A stretch of DNA of 34,253 nucleotides from NCBI GenBank assembly GCA_027483425.1, contig JAIXUR010000626.1, positions 1-34,253 of the forward strand, read 5' to 3'. This DNA comes from Cyanobacteriota bacterium. GTDB lineage: Bacteria; Cyanobacteriota; Cyanobacteriia; Phormidesmidales; Phormidesmidaceae. The number at the start of each line of letters is the position of its first letter. Positions within the stretch are counted from its first letter, which is position 1. The notes under the pieces are model-generated. The model ran no database searches. It saw only the letters and a list, made by a program, of their open reading frames with translations, and was not told the origin of the DNA. The translations under genes and the position numbers were made by a program. This document shows, one piece after another, positions 8,928-16,594 of the stretch.

Positions 8928-9883
8928 GATTTTTTCTTACCTCCAAAGAGACCAAAGAACCCACCGCCCTGATCGGAGGACTTAGGGTTAGAGGATTTAG
9001 GGCCAGTCGCCTTAGCGGCCCCAGATGTAGAGCCACTGCCCGCTTTATCTACCCGAGCCTGTACCGCGAGGGCTTTTTCGTCCTTGGGGTTAATGTCAAG
9101 GGCTCGCTTGGCATGAATGCGGGCCATGGTGGCCTGCCCAGCCTTTAGGTACAGGGTCGCCAGATAGCTGTGGCACGGGCCGTTGGTGGGGTAGGCCTTG
9201 ACGGCTTCTCGCAACTCCAGAATGGCCCGACTATAGTCTTTGTCGTACTCATATTCCTGGGCCCGATTGATATAGCTTTCTAAAATGGCCGACTGGGAAT
9301 GGCGGGGAGAAGGCACCGTAGCTTGGCCAGGGTTGGAAGACGCTGGCGTTGGCGCTGACGTTGACTGGGGTCTGGCTGATGCCGTTCCGGGCTGAGCCGA
9401 GGTGTCGTCCCTCAGACTGCTGCGGTAGAGATAAACCAGGTTGAGTTCGCTCAGCTCACCCATAATGCTGGTGACCGCATCGAGTTGGTCAAACTGGCGC
9501 GCGGCCAGACCGTTAACCGCCTGGCGATAGGCGGCTTCAGCATAGGAGGCTTTGATTAATTCCTGGGCCGCCGCCGAGCTAACCGCAGGGGGACTGCCGC
9601 TCTGGCGCAGGGATTGTCCTTTCAGCTTCAGCACCAGCAAATGCTCGGTACTGGATTTTTCTTGGCTCAGGGCCTCATAGGCCGGGTTTACCAGCTTCGA
9701 GAGAATTTCGCTGGCCTGCCGTGCTTCGGCGGCCGGAGCCTCCGATAGGCTGTCGGGATGAAGCTTGCGCGCAATGGTGAGGTAACGCTTGCGAACAGTC
9801 TTAGTATCGGCAGTAATGGGCACCCCCAGCACCGCATGGTAATCGTCAAAGTCAAATTGGAACAGACCTTGTTCTGGTTTCAT
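8924..9883 (-). CDS. J-domain protein with C-terminal TPR-like repeats
   Basis: The N-terminal 70 residues form a J domain with HPD at about residues 42-44, the motif that stimulates DnaK ATPase. There is no Gly/Phe-rich or zinc-finger region, so it is not a canonical DnaJ. A low-complexity Ser/Pro/Ala linker (about 165-205) leads to a TPR-like segment (about 210-280) that probably binds a client or partner, then a Gly/Phe/Lys-rich tail (GGGFFGLFGGKKKS). I prefer ATG 9883 with GGTAAG upstream over the in-frame GTG at 9889. The 4-base overlap with hisZ places both in one transcript, although no functional link is known to me. The client is unknown. Confidence 0.85.
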   Translation of the reverse strand: MKPEQGLFQFDFDDYHAVLGVPITADTKTVRKRYLTIARKLHPDSLSEAPAAEARQASEILSKLVNPAYEALSQEKSSTEHLLVLKLKGQSLRQSGSPPAVSSAAAQELIKASYAEAAYRQAVNGLAARQFDQLDAVTSIMGELSELNLVYLYRSSLRDDTSAQPGTASARPQSTSAPTPASSNPGQATVPSPRHSQSAILESYINRAQEYEYDKDYSRAILELREAVKAYPTNGPCHSYLATLYLKAGQATMARIHAKRALDINPKDEKALAVQARVDKAGSGSTSGAAKATGPKSSNPKSSDQGGGFFGLFGGKKKS

Positions 9884-10175
9884 AGTCACTTACCGGGGGA
9901 TGGCACAGAGGACATAGAAGACTGGCGAAATATTGTTAATGCTACCTAGCCAACCTCAGTTTAACCATCCCTACAACTTTTAATGAGGTTGAAGGCTGGG
10001 CAAGCCGGGGTAGCCGACAAAATCACGGGGGCAACTCAGCGCACAGATGGCTTGGAAAGGGCATCCCCTGGTGCGATGGCCCCTGTCGCCACCGTAAATG
10101 CCCTGAGATAGAGATATAAGCCACCTTAACTCGCTTTCATAGTGTAAAGGCAGAGGTTCCCTGGCTTTTTAAACA

Positions 10176-10197
10176 CCCTAGAGGGCACCCTCTAGGG
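10176..10197 (-). terminator. Hairpin terminator overlapping the inositol-phosphatase stop codon
   Basis: A perfect 10-bp stem with a 2-base loop (CCCTAGAGGG-CA-CCCTCTAGGG) contains the TAG stop codon of the gene to its right. Read on the minus strand it is followed by TGTTTAAAAAG, a short U-containing tail. It is likely the intrinsic terminator of the leftward transcript. Confidence 0.6.
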
Positions 10198-11020
10198 GTG
10201 GTAAAACCAGGGGCTTAATTTGGCTGAGGGTTTGCCCCATGATCGAATGGATATGGCCGTTGGTGGCCAATAGCCGACCCGACATGACATCTAGGGGAGA
10301 ACCATCGTAGGCGGTGACTTGGCCTCCCGCCTCCCGCACGATCGCAATGCCCGCCGCGACATCCCAGGGCGAAAGCCCCCGCTCCCAGTAGCCATCCAGA
10401 CGGCCGCAGGCCACGTAGGCCAGGTCAATGGCCGCCGATCCGCCTCGACGTACCCCCTGGGTCAGATGGGTTAAGTGGCAAAATTCGGCGTAGTTGTTGT
10501 CGGGGGTTTCGCGGCGATCGTAGGCAAACCCAGTCACCAGCAGGCTCTGGGCCAGGTGGCTGGTGGTAGAAACCCGGATCGGTTGCCGGTTGAGGGTGGC
10601 CCCGAGCCCCGTGGCGGCGCGAAACAAGTCCCGCTGAATGGGGTCGTAGATGACCCCTAGCACCGGCTCCCCCTCGGCCAGCAGGCCGATGGAAACCGCA
10701 CAAAAGGGATACTGGTGGGTGTAGTTGGTGGTGCCATCCAGGGGATCGATCGCCCACAGGAGGGCGGCATTGGGGTTACCCAGGGCCCCCGATTCTTCGG
10801 CCAAGATCCCGTGGTCAGCGGGAATATGACGGGCTAACACGGCCATTACCGCCGCCTCGGCGGCCCGATCGGCTTCGGTAACCAGGTCTCCAGGCCGTCC
10901 CTTCTCGTCGATGCTGGTCAGATTGCCCCAGTAGTGCTGAAGTACCGAACCGGCCGCCAGGGCAGCTTCGGTGGCGCTGTCTAGCCAGCGCTGCAAATCA
11001 GAGGGGTCAGGGAGAGGCAT
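10178..11020 (-). CDS. Inositol monophosphatase family protein
   Basis: A Mg-dependent phosphatase of the SuhB/IMPase superfamily, 280 residues. Metal-binding residues are in place: LAEESG (E75, E76), WAIDPLDGTTNY (D92, D95) and SPWDVAAG (D220). Family members hydrolyse inositol phosphates, histidinol phosphate or fructose bisphosphate. The sequence alone does not choose among them, although hisZ two genes downstream makes histidinol-phosphatase activity worth considering. The start is ATG 11020. The stop codon lies inside a terminator-like hairpin, so this gene probably ends its own transcript and the J-domain/hisZ pair starts anew. Confidence 0.9.
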   Translation of the reverse strand: MPLPDPSDLQRWLDSATEAALAAGSVLQHYWGNLTSIDEKGRPGDLVTEADRAAEAAVMAVLARHIPADHGILAEESGALGNPNAALLWAIDPLDGTTNYTHQYPFCAVSIGLLAEGEPVLGVIYDPIQRDLFRAATGLGATLNRQPIRVSTTSHLAQSLLVTGFAYDRRETPDNNYAEFCHLTHLTQGVRRGGSAAIDLAYVACGRLDGYWERGLSPWDVAAGIAIVREAGGQVTAYDGSPLDVMSGRLLATNGHIHSIMGQTLSQIKPLVLPPLEGAL

Positions 11021-11072
11021 GGGTGAGGGTGAGGATGAAGGAACTGAGCAAAAGCATTAACTGCGTCTTCTT

Positions 11073-11441
11073 TTAGTCTTCTTCTAAGGGTAGGCTCCGG
11101 CGCACCTTGCCTTTGCCAAAATAGCGGCCAAACTGGAGCTCGTAGACCTCATCTTCGTCTTGGGTCTCGGCCTGAAGGTTGCTGCGAGGGTAGCTGACGC
11201 ACAGCAGAGCGTAGCCCTGGCGGCGTAGATCCGGGGAGAGCCCCATGGCCTCTGGCTGATCGACTTCGCCCGACAGCAGGCGCACGGCACAGGTAGTGCA
11301 GGCTCCGTTGCGGCAGGCAAAGGGAAGTTCAACTCCCTGACTTTCTGCCGCCTGGAGAACGTAGCGATCCTCCGGCACCTCGACGGTGTAAATTCTCCCA
11401 GTTTGGCGGTCGTGGATGGTGACGGTGTGGGTACGGGCCAT
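11073..11441 (-). CDS. Plant-type [2Fe-2S] ferredoxin with C-terminal extension (FdC2-like)
   Basis: The beta-grasp ferredoxin domain carries CRNGACTTC and a distant cysteine (C43, C48, C51, C81), the ligand spacing of plant-type [2Fe-2S] ferredoxins. After the fourth cysteine comes an extension of about 40 residues with ETQDEDEVYELQFGRYF. From memory this tail is characteristic of plant plastid FdC2 and its cyanobacterial relatives, and is absent from PetF. FdC2 mutants in rice and Arabidopsis have chlorophyll-deficient phenotypes, but the electron acceptor is not settled. The start is ATG 11439-11441. Upstream lies the divergent tRNA-Ser promoter region. Confidence 0.9.
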   Translation of the reverse strand: MARTHTVTIHDRQTGRIYTVEVPEDRYVLQAAESQGVELPFACRNGACTTCAVRLLSGEVDQPEAMGLSPDLRRQGYALLCVSYPRSNLQAETQDEDEVYELQFGRYFGKGKVRRSLPLEED

Positions 11442-11624
11442 AGGATCGGGGGGTGGGGTCAGGGAAACGGTGGATGAACAGCGCTGGATAGGCGATCGCG
11501 CCCACGGACGGGTAACTCCACCCGCTGCACCTCTATGCTCTCACGAAAAATTGCTCCCCGGCCAATCGGGCCATGGCTGCCCCACAAACCGTCCCGCCCC
11601 CTGTTATCTCGCCCCATTCTTTGA

Positions 11625-11630
11625 TAAGAT
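11625..11630 (+). promoter_or_regulatory. Possible -10 element for tRNA-Ser
   Basis: TAAGAT lies 30 bases before the mature tRNA 5' end, a usual leader distance. A weak -35 candidate (TGTTAT, 11602-11607) is 17 bases upstream. It is supported only by position and similarity to TATAAT. Confidence 0.35.
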
Positions 11631-11659
11631 AGCCATTCAGCGGTGATATGCCGCCTCCT

Positions 11660-11746
11660 GGAGAGATGGCCGAGTGGTTGAAGGCGCAGCACTGGAAATG
11701 CTGTTTAGGGGTGACTTTAACGAGGGTTCGAATCCCTCTCTCTCCG
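11660..11746 (+). tRNA. tRNA-Ser(GGA)
   Basis: A complete 87-nt class II tRNA. The acceptor stem GGAGAGA (11660-11666) pairs with TCTCTCC (11739-11745), with discriminator G at 11746. The anticodon stem CAGCA/TGCTG encloses CTGGAAA, giving anticodon GGA at 11694-11696, which reads UCC and UCU. A long variable arm lies between 11704 and 11721, and the T arm is GAGGG-TTCGAAT-CCCTC. CCA is not encoded. A T run follows directly at 11747. Confidence 0.97.
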
Positions 11747-11844
11747 TTTTTATCAAACCTGGGGCTAGAACGATTCTAGTCACAAAGATACCGAAGAATG
11801 ATACCGAAGCATCTTCCTTACTACCGAGGGCGCAGGGCTCTGAG

Positions 11845-11867
11845 CCCCTACTGGGGGTATATTTTTT
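11845..11867 (+). terminator. Possible intrinsic terminator downstream of tRNA-Ser
   Basis: CCCC-TACT-GGGG is followed within a few bases by a run of six T (11862-11867). An overlapping alternative stem GGGCTC-T-GAGCCC (11835-11847) precedes it. The stem is short, so the call is tentative. Confidence 0.4.
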
Positions 11868-11910
11868 ACGAGAATTTCTTTGGGCCACTGCTTTAGCCTA
11901 GGACATCGGT

Positions 11911-13896
11911 CTAGGGTTGCGGGTCTGGATGCGCAGGAGCTGAGCTTCGTCGCCGAGGTTGTCGACGGTGGTTAGCCAACCGTTCTAGGCTCAGCGAAAT
12001 CACCCCCAGGGTAACCAAAACGACCCCCATCCACTGGATAAACAGCAGCGATGATTTTTCGCCGGGGATAATCATCGTGGCCAAAATCGCCGTCACCACC
12101 GGGCCACTGGCTTCCACAATGGAGGACTGGGACGCCCCTAGCCGCTTGACGCCGTAGTCGTTCAGGACGTAGCCCAGCAGGGTCAACAACCCTAGCACCC
12201 CGGCTCCCAGATAAAGACCCAGCGGTTGAGTGGCCTCTCCTGGGGTCAGCCCGAAGAAGGAACCCAGGATTAACATCAGGCTGGTCAGAATAAAAATCGT
12301 CCCGAATTGCAGGAGGCTCATCGGCACCGGGTGGAGCCGCCGGATACTGAGCTGCATAGCCATGAGGAAGAACGCAAAGGCGATGCCAGCCAGCAGCGCT
12401 GCTCCTATGCCCCACAGCGATCCGCCATTGCCGCTGATGTCTGTATAAAGGCTGGGCAGAGCTGTAAACACAATACCCATGCTGATCGCAAACATCACCA
12501 CTAACCGTAGAGAGGTGGGGCGATCGCCAAAGAGAAACCAGGTTAGGGGCACCGTAATCAGCGGGTACATAAACAGCAGGGTGACGGCAACCCCAGGCCC
12601 CACGTCGGCAATGGCCTGGTAAATCAACACCTGAGACAGGAACAAAAAGCCGCCGCTGGCCACCGCCTGGCCGAGGGGCCGCCTGTCAGCGCTCTGAAAC
12701 AGTTGACGCAGATCACTCCCCACCCGGGGGTAAAGCCGAGGGGCGACTAGGGCCAGCAGGGGCACAAAGACCACCATGCGCAGCCATAGCAGCCACAGCG
12801 CGCTGGGCAGGGTCATGGGCAACACCGCCTCTACCGGCAGCTGCCCCAGCACTTGCCCGCCATGGCCAATCACCCCCACGATCACGTTTTGCAGGGCTAG
12901 GGCCAGGGTTGAGAGGATAACCAGCACCAGCCCGATCCGAGTGGCCCTGGAGCGATCGCCGCTGAGGGAGGGGGAGGCTGGAACCTCGCTTTTGCTCTCA
13001 TCCTGGGGGGCGGGGCGGGATGTCGCCGGAGGGTTCACCCTAGGAGGGTTCGCCATGGTTCCCAACGCTGGGCCAGGCGGAGCCCCCCCGGCTCGGGCGG
13101 GGCTAGGCTGGGGCCCCCGATAGGTTCTCAGGGGTAGGGCAGGGCCCGAGGACGACTCCCCGTCGCTAGGGCTAAGATAACCGCTGGAATTGCCATAGAC
13201 GCTGTTATAGGATGGCCCAGTGGTCATTGACGGCGGTGTGCCATTGGGCAGCGTGCCAGGGTAATTCTGAGCGGCTGGGCTGGGGGTCATGTGGCGTTGC
13301 AGCTGCTGACTAAGCCGCGCTACCAGCGCTTCTAAAATAGCCTCCCCCTGCTGCTCGACAGTCTGCATGCGGCCAATCTGCTGGGAAATGCTGCTGTGAT
13401 AACTGGTCAGATCCTGCTGGAGCGATGCCAGGGTGCTCTGGAGAGTAGCATCTAGGGCGGCCAGGCGCTGACTGGCTGCCGTGAGCGGGGCGATGGCATC
13501 TGGATGGTCGGGGGGGCTGGCTTGAAGGGCCATGGGGTTGACCGCAGCCAGGGACGTTTCTAAGCGCCCTTGCAGGTGGGTGGCCAAGGCGATCGCGAGA
13601 CGCTTAGCCCAGACCTGCTGCTGGGCAATTTGCTGCTGGGTGAGGGCTTCACTGTGGCGGGTTTGGAGCTGATCATGCTGAGCTTGCAGGGTTTCATAGT
13701 CACCCTCTAGGGCTTCGATATCGGCCATCAGGCGCTGTTTGCGAGCCTGGAGCTGGGTGATATCTTCGGCCAGATAGCTCGAGACTTGATGGCGCAGCGC
13801 CTCCAGGTCTTGGCCTAAAACTCGCAAAATCAGCTCCGCCGACTGGGGCGTAGGCTGCGGTGGAAAAGAATCTGGCTGATAGTTAGGGGGCCCCAT
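11911..13896 (-). CDS. EamA/DMT-family transporter with long coiled-coil N-terminal region
   Basis: The last 340 residues hold about ten hydrophobic helices in the arrangement of a drug/metabolite transporter with two EamA repeats (starting near ATRIGLVLVILSTLALALQN). In front are about 200 residues rich in Gln, Leu and Ala with heptad-like spacing (about 20-200, a likely coiled coil), then a Pro/Ser/Gly-rich linker (about 205-320). EamA proteins usually have about 300 residues, so half of this 661-residue protein is an added cytosolic region. From memory, similar long-tailed EamA proteins occur in other cyanobacteria, so it is probably a lineage architecture rather than a new fusion. The substrate is unknown. 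The start ATG 13896 is followed by Pro-rich residues. It is divergent from the PAS sensor kinase. Confidence 0.85.
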   Translation of the reverse strand: MGPPNYQPDSFPPQPTPQSAELILRVLGQDLEALRHQVSSYLAEDITQLQARKQRLMADIEALEGDYETLQAQHDQLQTRHSEALTQQQIAQQQVWAKRLAIALATHLQGRLETSLAAVNPMALQASPPDHPDAIAPLTAASQRLAALDATLQSTLASLQQDLTSYHSSISQQIGRMQTVEQQGEAILEALVARLSQQLQRHMTPSPAAQNYPGTLPNGTPPSMTTGPSYNSVYGNSSGYLSPSDGESSSGPALPLRTYRGPQPSPARAGGAPPGPALGTMANPPRVNPPATSRPAPQDESKSEVPASPSLSGDRSRATRIGLVLVILSTLALALQNVIVGVIGHGGQVLGQLPVEAVLPMTLPSALWLLWLRMVVFVPLLALVAPRLYPRVGSDLRQLFQSADRRPLGQAVASGGFLFLSQVLIYQAIADVGPGVAVTLLFMYPLITVPLTWFLFGDRPTSLRLVVMFAISMGIVFTALPSLYTDISGNGGSLWGIGAALLAGIAFAFFLMAMQLSIRRLHPVPMSLLQFGTIFILTSLMLILGSFFGLTPGEATQPLGLYLGAGVLGLLTLLGYVLNDYGVKRLGASQSSIVEASGPVVTAILATMIIPGEKSSLLFIQWMGVVLVTLGVISLSLERLANHRRQPRRRSSAPAHPDPQP

Positions 13897-14027
13897 AGTG
13901 ATCTGTCGCTAATAATCCAATCATCCGGCCAGGCCGGTAGCCGGTTTCCACTCGATGAATCCAGACAGGCTCCTTAGTGTAGCTGGCGATCGCAAATCTG
14001 GCCCACCCCAGAGGTTGGTTAAAAAGC

Positions 14028-14041
14028 CGACGTTAACGTCG
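14028..14041. promoter_or_regulatory. 14-bp perfect palindrome, candidate operator in a divergent promoter region
   Basis: CGACGTTAACGTCG is its own reverse complement. It sits in the 316 bases between the EamA transporter (-) and the sensor kinase (+), and ends 5 bases before TATACT (14047-14052), a plausible rightward -10 element, so it covers the -35 region. A regulator bound here could control the kinase gene. No regulator is identified. Confidence 0.45.
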
Positions 14042-14212
14042 TACTTTATACTGCAGACGCGGAATCAGGTGGCTGACAGCTCCCACTATTCACGGTGGAC
14101 AGTCGGCTAGCGAAACCCAGGCCCGGCCTAGGCCAGGCTTCTAAAATCACGAATGCTACTATTGTGCTCAAAAAATGTGTTCAAAAAATCAACCAACCTC
14201 CCTAAGAGTCCG

Positions 14213-16051
14213 ATGACGATGGACTGGGTGAGCCAAAGGCTTCAATCTATCAGTGAATTTCTCAATGCCAGGTTATCCAAACGGATTGCCTCCTGGGTGT
14301 TTTTGAGCATTGTTGTGATCGAGGGGGTGATTCTAGTGCCCTCGGTGATGCGTCGGGAGCGGGAGCTGTTGAACTATCTCCGATCGCTGTCCACGGCCCA
14401 AACCCTAGGACGGCTGGATGCGGCATCCCTCACCAACCTCCGAGACGATCGGGTGATCGATTATGTCAAGGGTATTCAGACCAACGAGGTCATTTTGGGC
14501 GGCGCCATCTACGACCTGCAGGGCAATCTAGTGGGCAGCTTTGGAGAACCCCCCGAACTGACCCTAACCGAGAGCCAGCGGGGGAGGATGAGCGATCGAT
14601 ACTACCGTTGGGAACAGCGCTACGACGCCCCTTGGGATATGCCACCCCTGGGCGGTCGCTACGTGCTGATCGTGCGCCACAATGCCGCCTGGGTGCAGCA
14701 AGAATTCTTTGCCTTCATTGGCCGCATCGCCGGTCTAGTACTGATCATTTCTACCTTTGTGACCGGGGCAACCCTGGTGGTTCTGCGACGGCTCCTGATC
14801 AGACCTATTATGCTACTGCGCCAAGACTTGATGACCGCAGGGCAGGTCATTGGCGACGATTCTGACACCCAGACCCTAGTCTTTGAGTCACTGCGGTACG
14901 CTCGAGACGATGAGCTAGGGGATGTGATTACAGCCTTTGAACAAATGTTTGGTCAAATTACCACCGCCGTGGCCACGCGCAAGCAGAGCGAAACGCGATT
15001 TCGCACCCTGGTTGAGCAGGCCGTAGACGCCTTTTTTGTGGTCGATGCCACTGGGCAGGTGATCGATGTCAACCAAAATGCCTGCGATAGCCTGGGCTAC
15101 AGTCGAGAGGAACTACTCCAGCTCACGGTGAGCGACCTTCAGCCCAGCTTGAGCCCAGCGGACTTTCAGATGATTTGGCAGCAGCTGAGGCCAGGGGTGC
15201 CCCAGACGCGAGAGGGCTGGCACCAGCGTAAAGACAACAGCGGCTTTCCGGTGGAGGTACGTCTAGGGGTGCTGGATACCGGCCGCGATCGCCCCGATCG
15301 ACCCCAGGAGCGCCAACGCTACGTGCTGGCCCTAGCTCGGGACATTACCGATCGCCGAGTCTCCGAGGCTGCCCAGGCTCGCTTGGCGGAAATTGGTGAA
15401 CTGGCCGCCATGATCGTCCATGAGGTACGTAGCCCCCTCACCACGGTGCTGCTGGGACTCAACTCCTTTCGCTCCCTAGAGTTGCCCGAGCGAGCCCAGA
15501 CCCGCCTAGCCCTGGCCCTAGAGGAATCCGAGCGCCTCCAAAAACTGCTCAACGAGATTCTCCTCTACTCCCGCGATCCGGCTCTGGAGCTAGAAGCCAT
15601 TGAGCTAAATGGGTTGGTTCATGACGTCGTTGCGGCCCTGGCCGACGATGGCGGCAATGGCGGCGGGGGTGACCAGCCCGCTTTAGATGTGATTACCCTG
15701 GCCCAGCCGGTCATCATCCAGGGCGATCGCGACAAACTCAAGCAAGTCTTTATTAATCTGGTCATCAACGCCCAAGAAGCCAGCACTGGTGACAGCACAG
15801 TCACCTGGAAGGTGCATCCTCCCACGGCTAAATCAGGCGCGGTCAGCATCCACAACAGCGGTGACCCGATTCCGCCAGAGATCCTGCCTCAGCTGACCCA
15901 GCCCTTCTTTACCACCAAGCCTTCGGGTAACGGTCTGGGCCTAGCCATCACCAAGCGCATCGTCGAAGCTCACCAAGGCACCCTAGCCATTGACTCGTCT
16001 GCCGAACTGGGTACAGAGGTAACCGTAATTCTCCCCCTGGCTGGGATTTAG
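14213..16051 (+). CDS. Membrane sensor histidine kinase with PAS domain
   Basis: Numbered from an in-frame ATG at 14153, the protein has 632 residues; ATG 14213 (MTMDWVSQRL) gives 612 and is a more likely start because the preceding 20 residues look non-coding. Transmembrane segments near residues 46-66 and 186-211 flank an extracellular sensor region of about 120 residues. HAMP-like sequence, a PAS domain (about 282-400), a HisKA motif IVHEVRSPLT (H423) and an ATPase domain (INLVINAQEAS; GNGLGLAI) follow. The second nucleotide-binding box reads NSGDPIPPE rather than DxGxG, as in NtrB-like kinases. No response regulator is adjacent and the signal is unknown. It is divergent from the EamA transporter with a palindrome between them. 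Confidence 0.88.
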   Translation: MTMDWVSQRLQSISEFLNARLSKRIASWVFLSIVVIEGVILVPSVMRRERELLNYLRSLSTAQTLGRLDAASLTNLRDDRVIDYVKGIQTNEVILGGAIYDLQGNLVGSFGEPPELTLTESQRGRMSDRYYRWEQRYDAPWDMPPLGGRYVLIVRHNAAWVQQEFFAFIGRIAGLVLIISTFVTGATLVVLRRLLIRPIMLLRQDLMTAGQVIGDDSDTQTLVFESLRYARDDELGDVITAFEQMFGQITTAVATRKQSETRFRTLVEQAVDAFFVVDATGQVIDVNQNACDSLGYSREELLQLTVSDLQPSLSPADFQMIWQQLRPGVPQTREGWHQRKDNSGFPVEVRLGVLDTGRDRPDRPQERQRYVLALARDITDRRVSEAAQARLAEIGELAAMIVHEVRSPLTTVLLGLNSFRSLELPERAQTRLALALEESERLQKLLNEILLYSRDPALELEAIELNGLVHDVVAALADDGGNGGGGDQPALDVITLAQPVIIQGDRDKLKQVFINLVINAQEASTGDSTVTWKVHPPTAKSGAVSIHNSGDPIPPEILPQLTQPFFTTKPSGNGLGLAITKRIVEAHQGTLAIDSSAELGTEVTVILPLAGI

Positions 16052-16108
16052 ATGTGATTCAACCGTCTAGGACAGGTTGACCCAGGTGTGGTTACCCTCC
16101 CACAGGCG

Positions 16109-16585
16109 CTAGAACGAATCTAAATCCAGGGCCTTAGAGCCGCCCTCTTCAATCAGAGTCAGAATTCTGCTCAGCTGAGACCAAATCAGCAGACCGCTCA
16201 GCAGGGTCATGGGCATCCCCATGGCGTAGGCCACCTTAGCCGAAAAGCCAAACAGCTGAATGCCCGAAGCCAAAAACACGCACACTCCGGCGCAGATACC
16301 AAAGAACGGGATCTGCAGCTTGGGGCCCCGCAGGGTCGCCAGAATACGGGTGGATCGTCTACTGTTCCACTCGTTAACGGACTGTTGCAGAGCGGTACTA
16401 AAGGCATAGCCCGAAGACACTGACGCTAGAAAGCCAGCGAAGAACAAAACGTAGGGCGGTTGTGGGTACACAGGCTTAGAAAAATAAAACAATACGTAAC
16501 TTTTCTTGATTATAGGGGAGAGCTGTCCCCCAGATCGCACCGGCAGATCGCCTAGATCGCCCCAGATAGTGGCCCACCGCCCCAT
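16109..16585 (-). CDS. Small conserved-looking membrane protein, function unknown
   Basis: I do not recognise this protein. The C-terminal 120 residues look real: two or three hydrophobic segments (YVLFFAGFLASVSSGYAF, the FFGICAGVCVFLASGIQLFG stretch, and MGMPMTLLSGLLIW) and a short acidic tail (KALDLDSF). The N-terminal 38 residues from ATG 16585 are less convincing. A GTG at 16471 (VYPQPPYVLFF) would give 120 residues, but neither start has a good ribosome binding site. It begins 9 bases after the aarF stop codon on the same strand, so cotranscription with that kinase gene is likely. Confidence 0.65.
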   Translation of the reverse strand: MGRWATIWGDLGDLPVRSGGQLSPIIKKSYVLFYFSKPVYPQPPYVLFFAGFLASVSSGYAFSTALQQSVNEWNSRRSTRILATLRGPKLQIPFFGICAGVCVFLASGIQLFGFSAKVAYAMGMPMTLLSGLLIWSQLSRILTLIEEGGSKALDLDSF

Positions 16586-16594
16586 CCCAGTCGC

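Noticed and set aside
11637..11901. Short frames on both strands across the tRNA-Ser gene.
   Set aside because: They overlap a complete tRNA and have no coding features.
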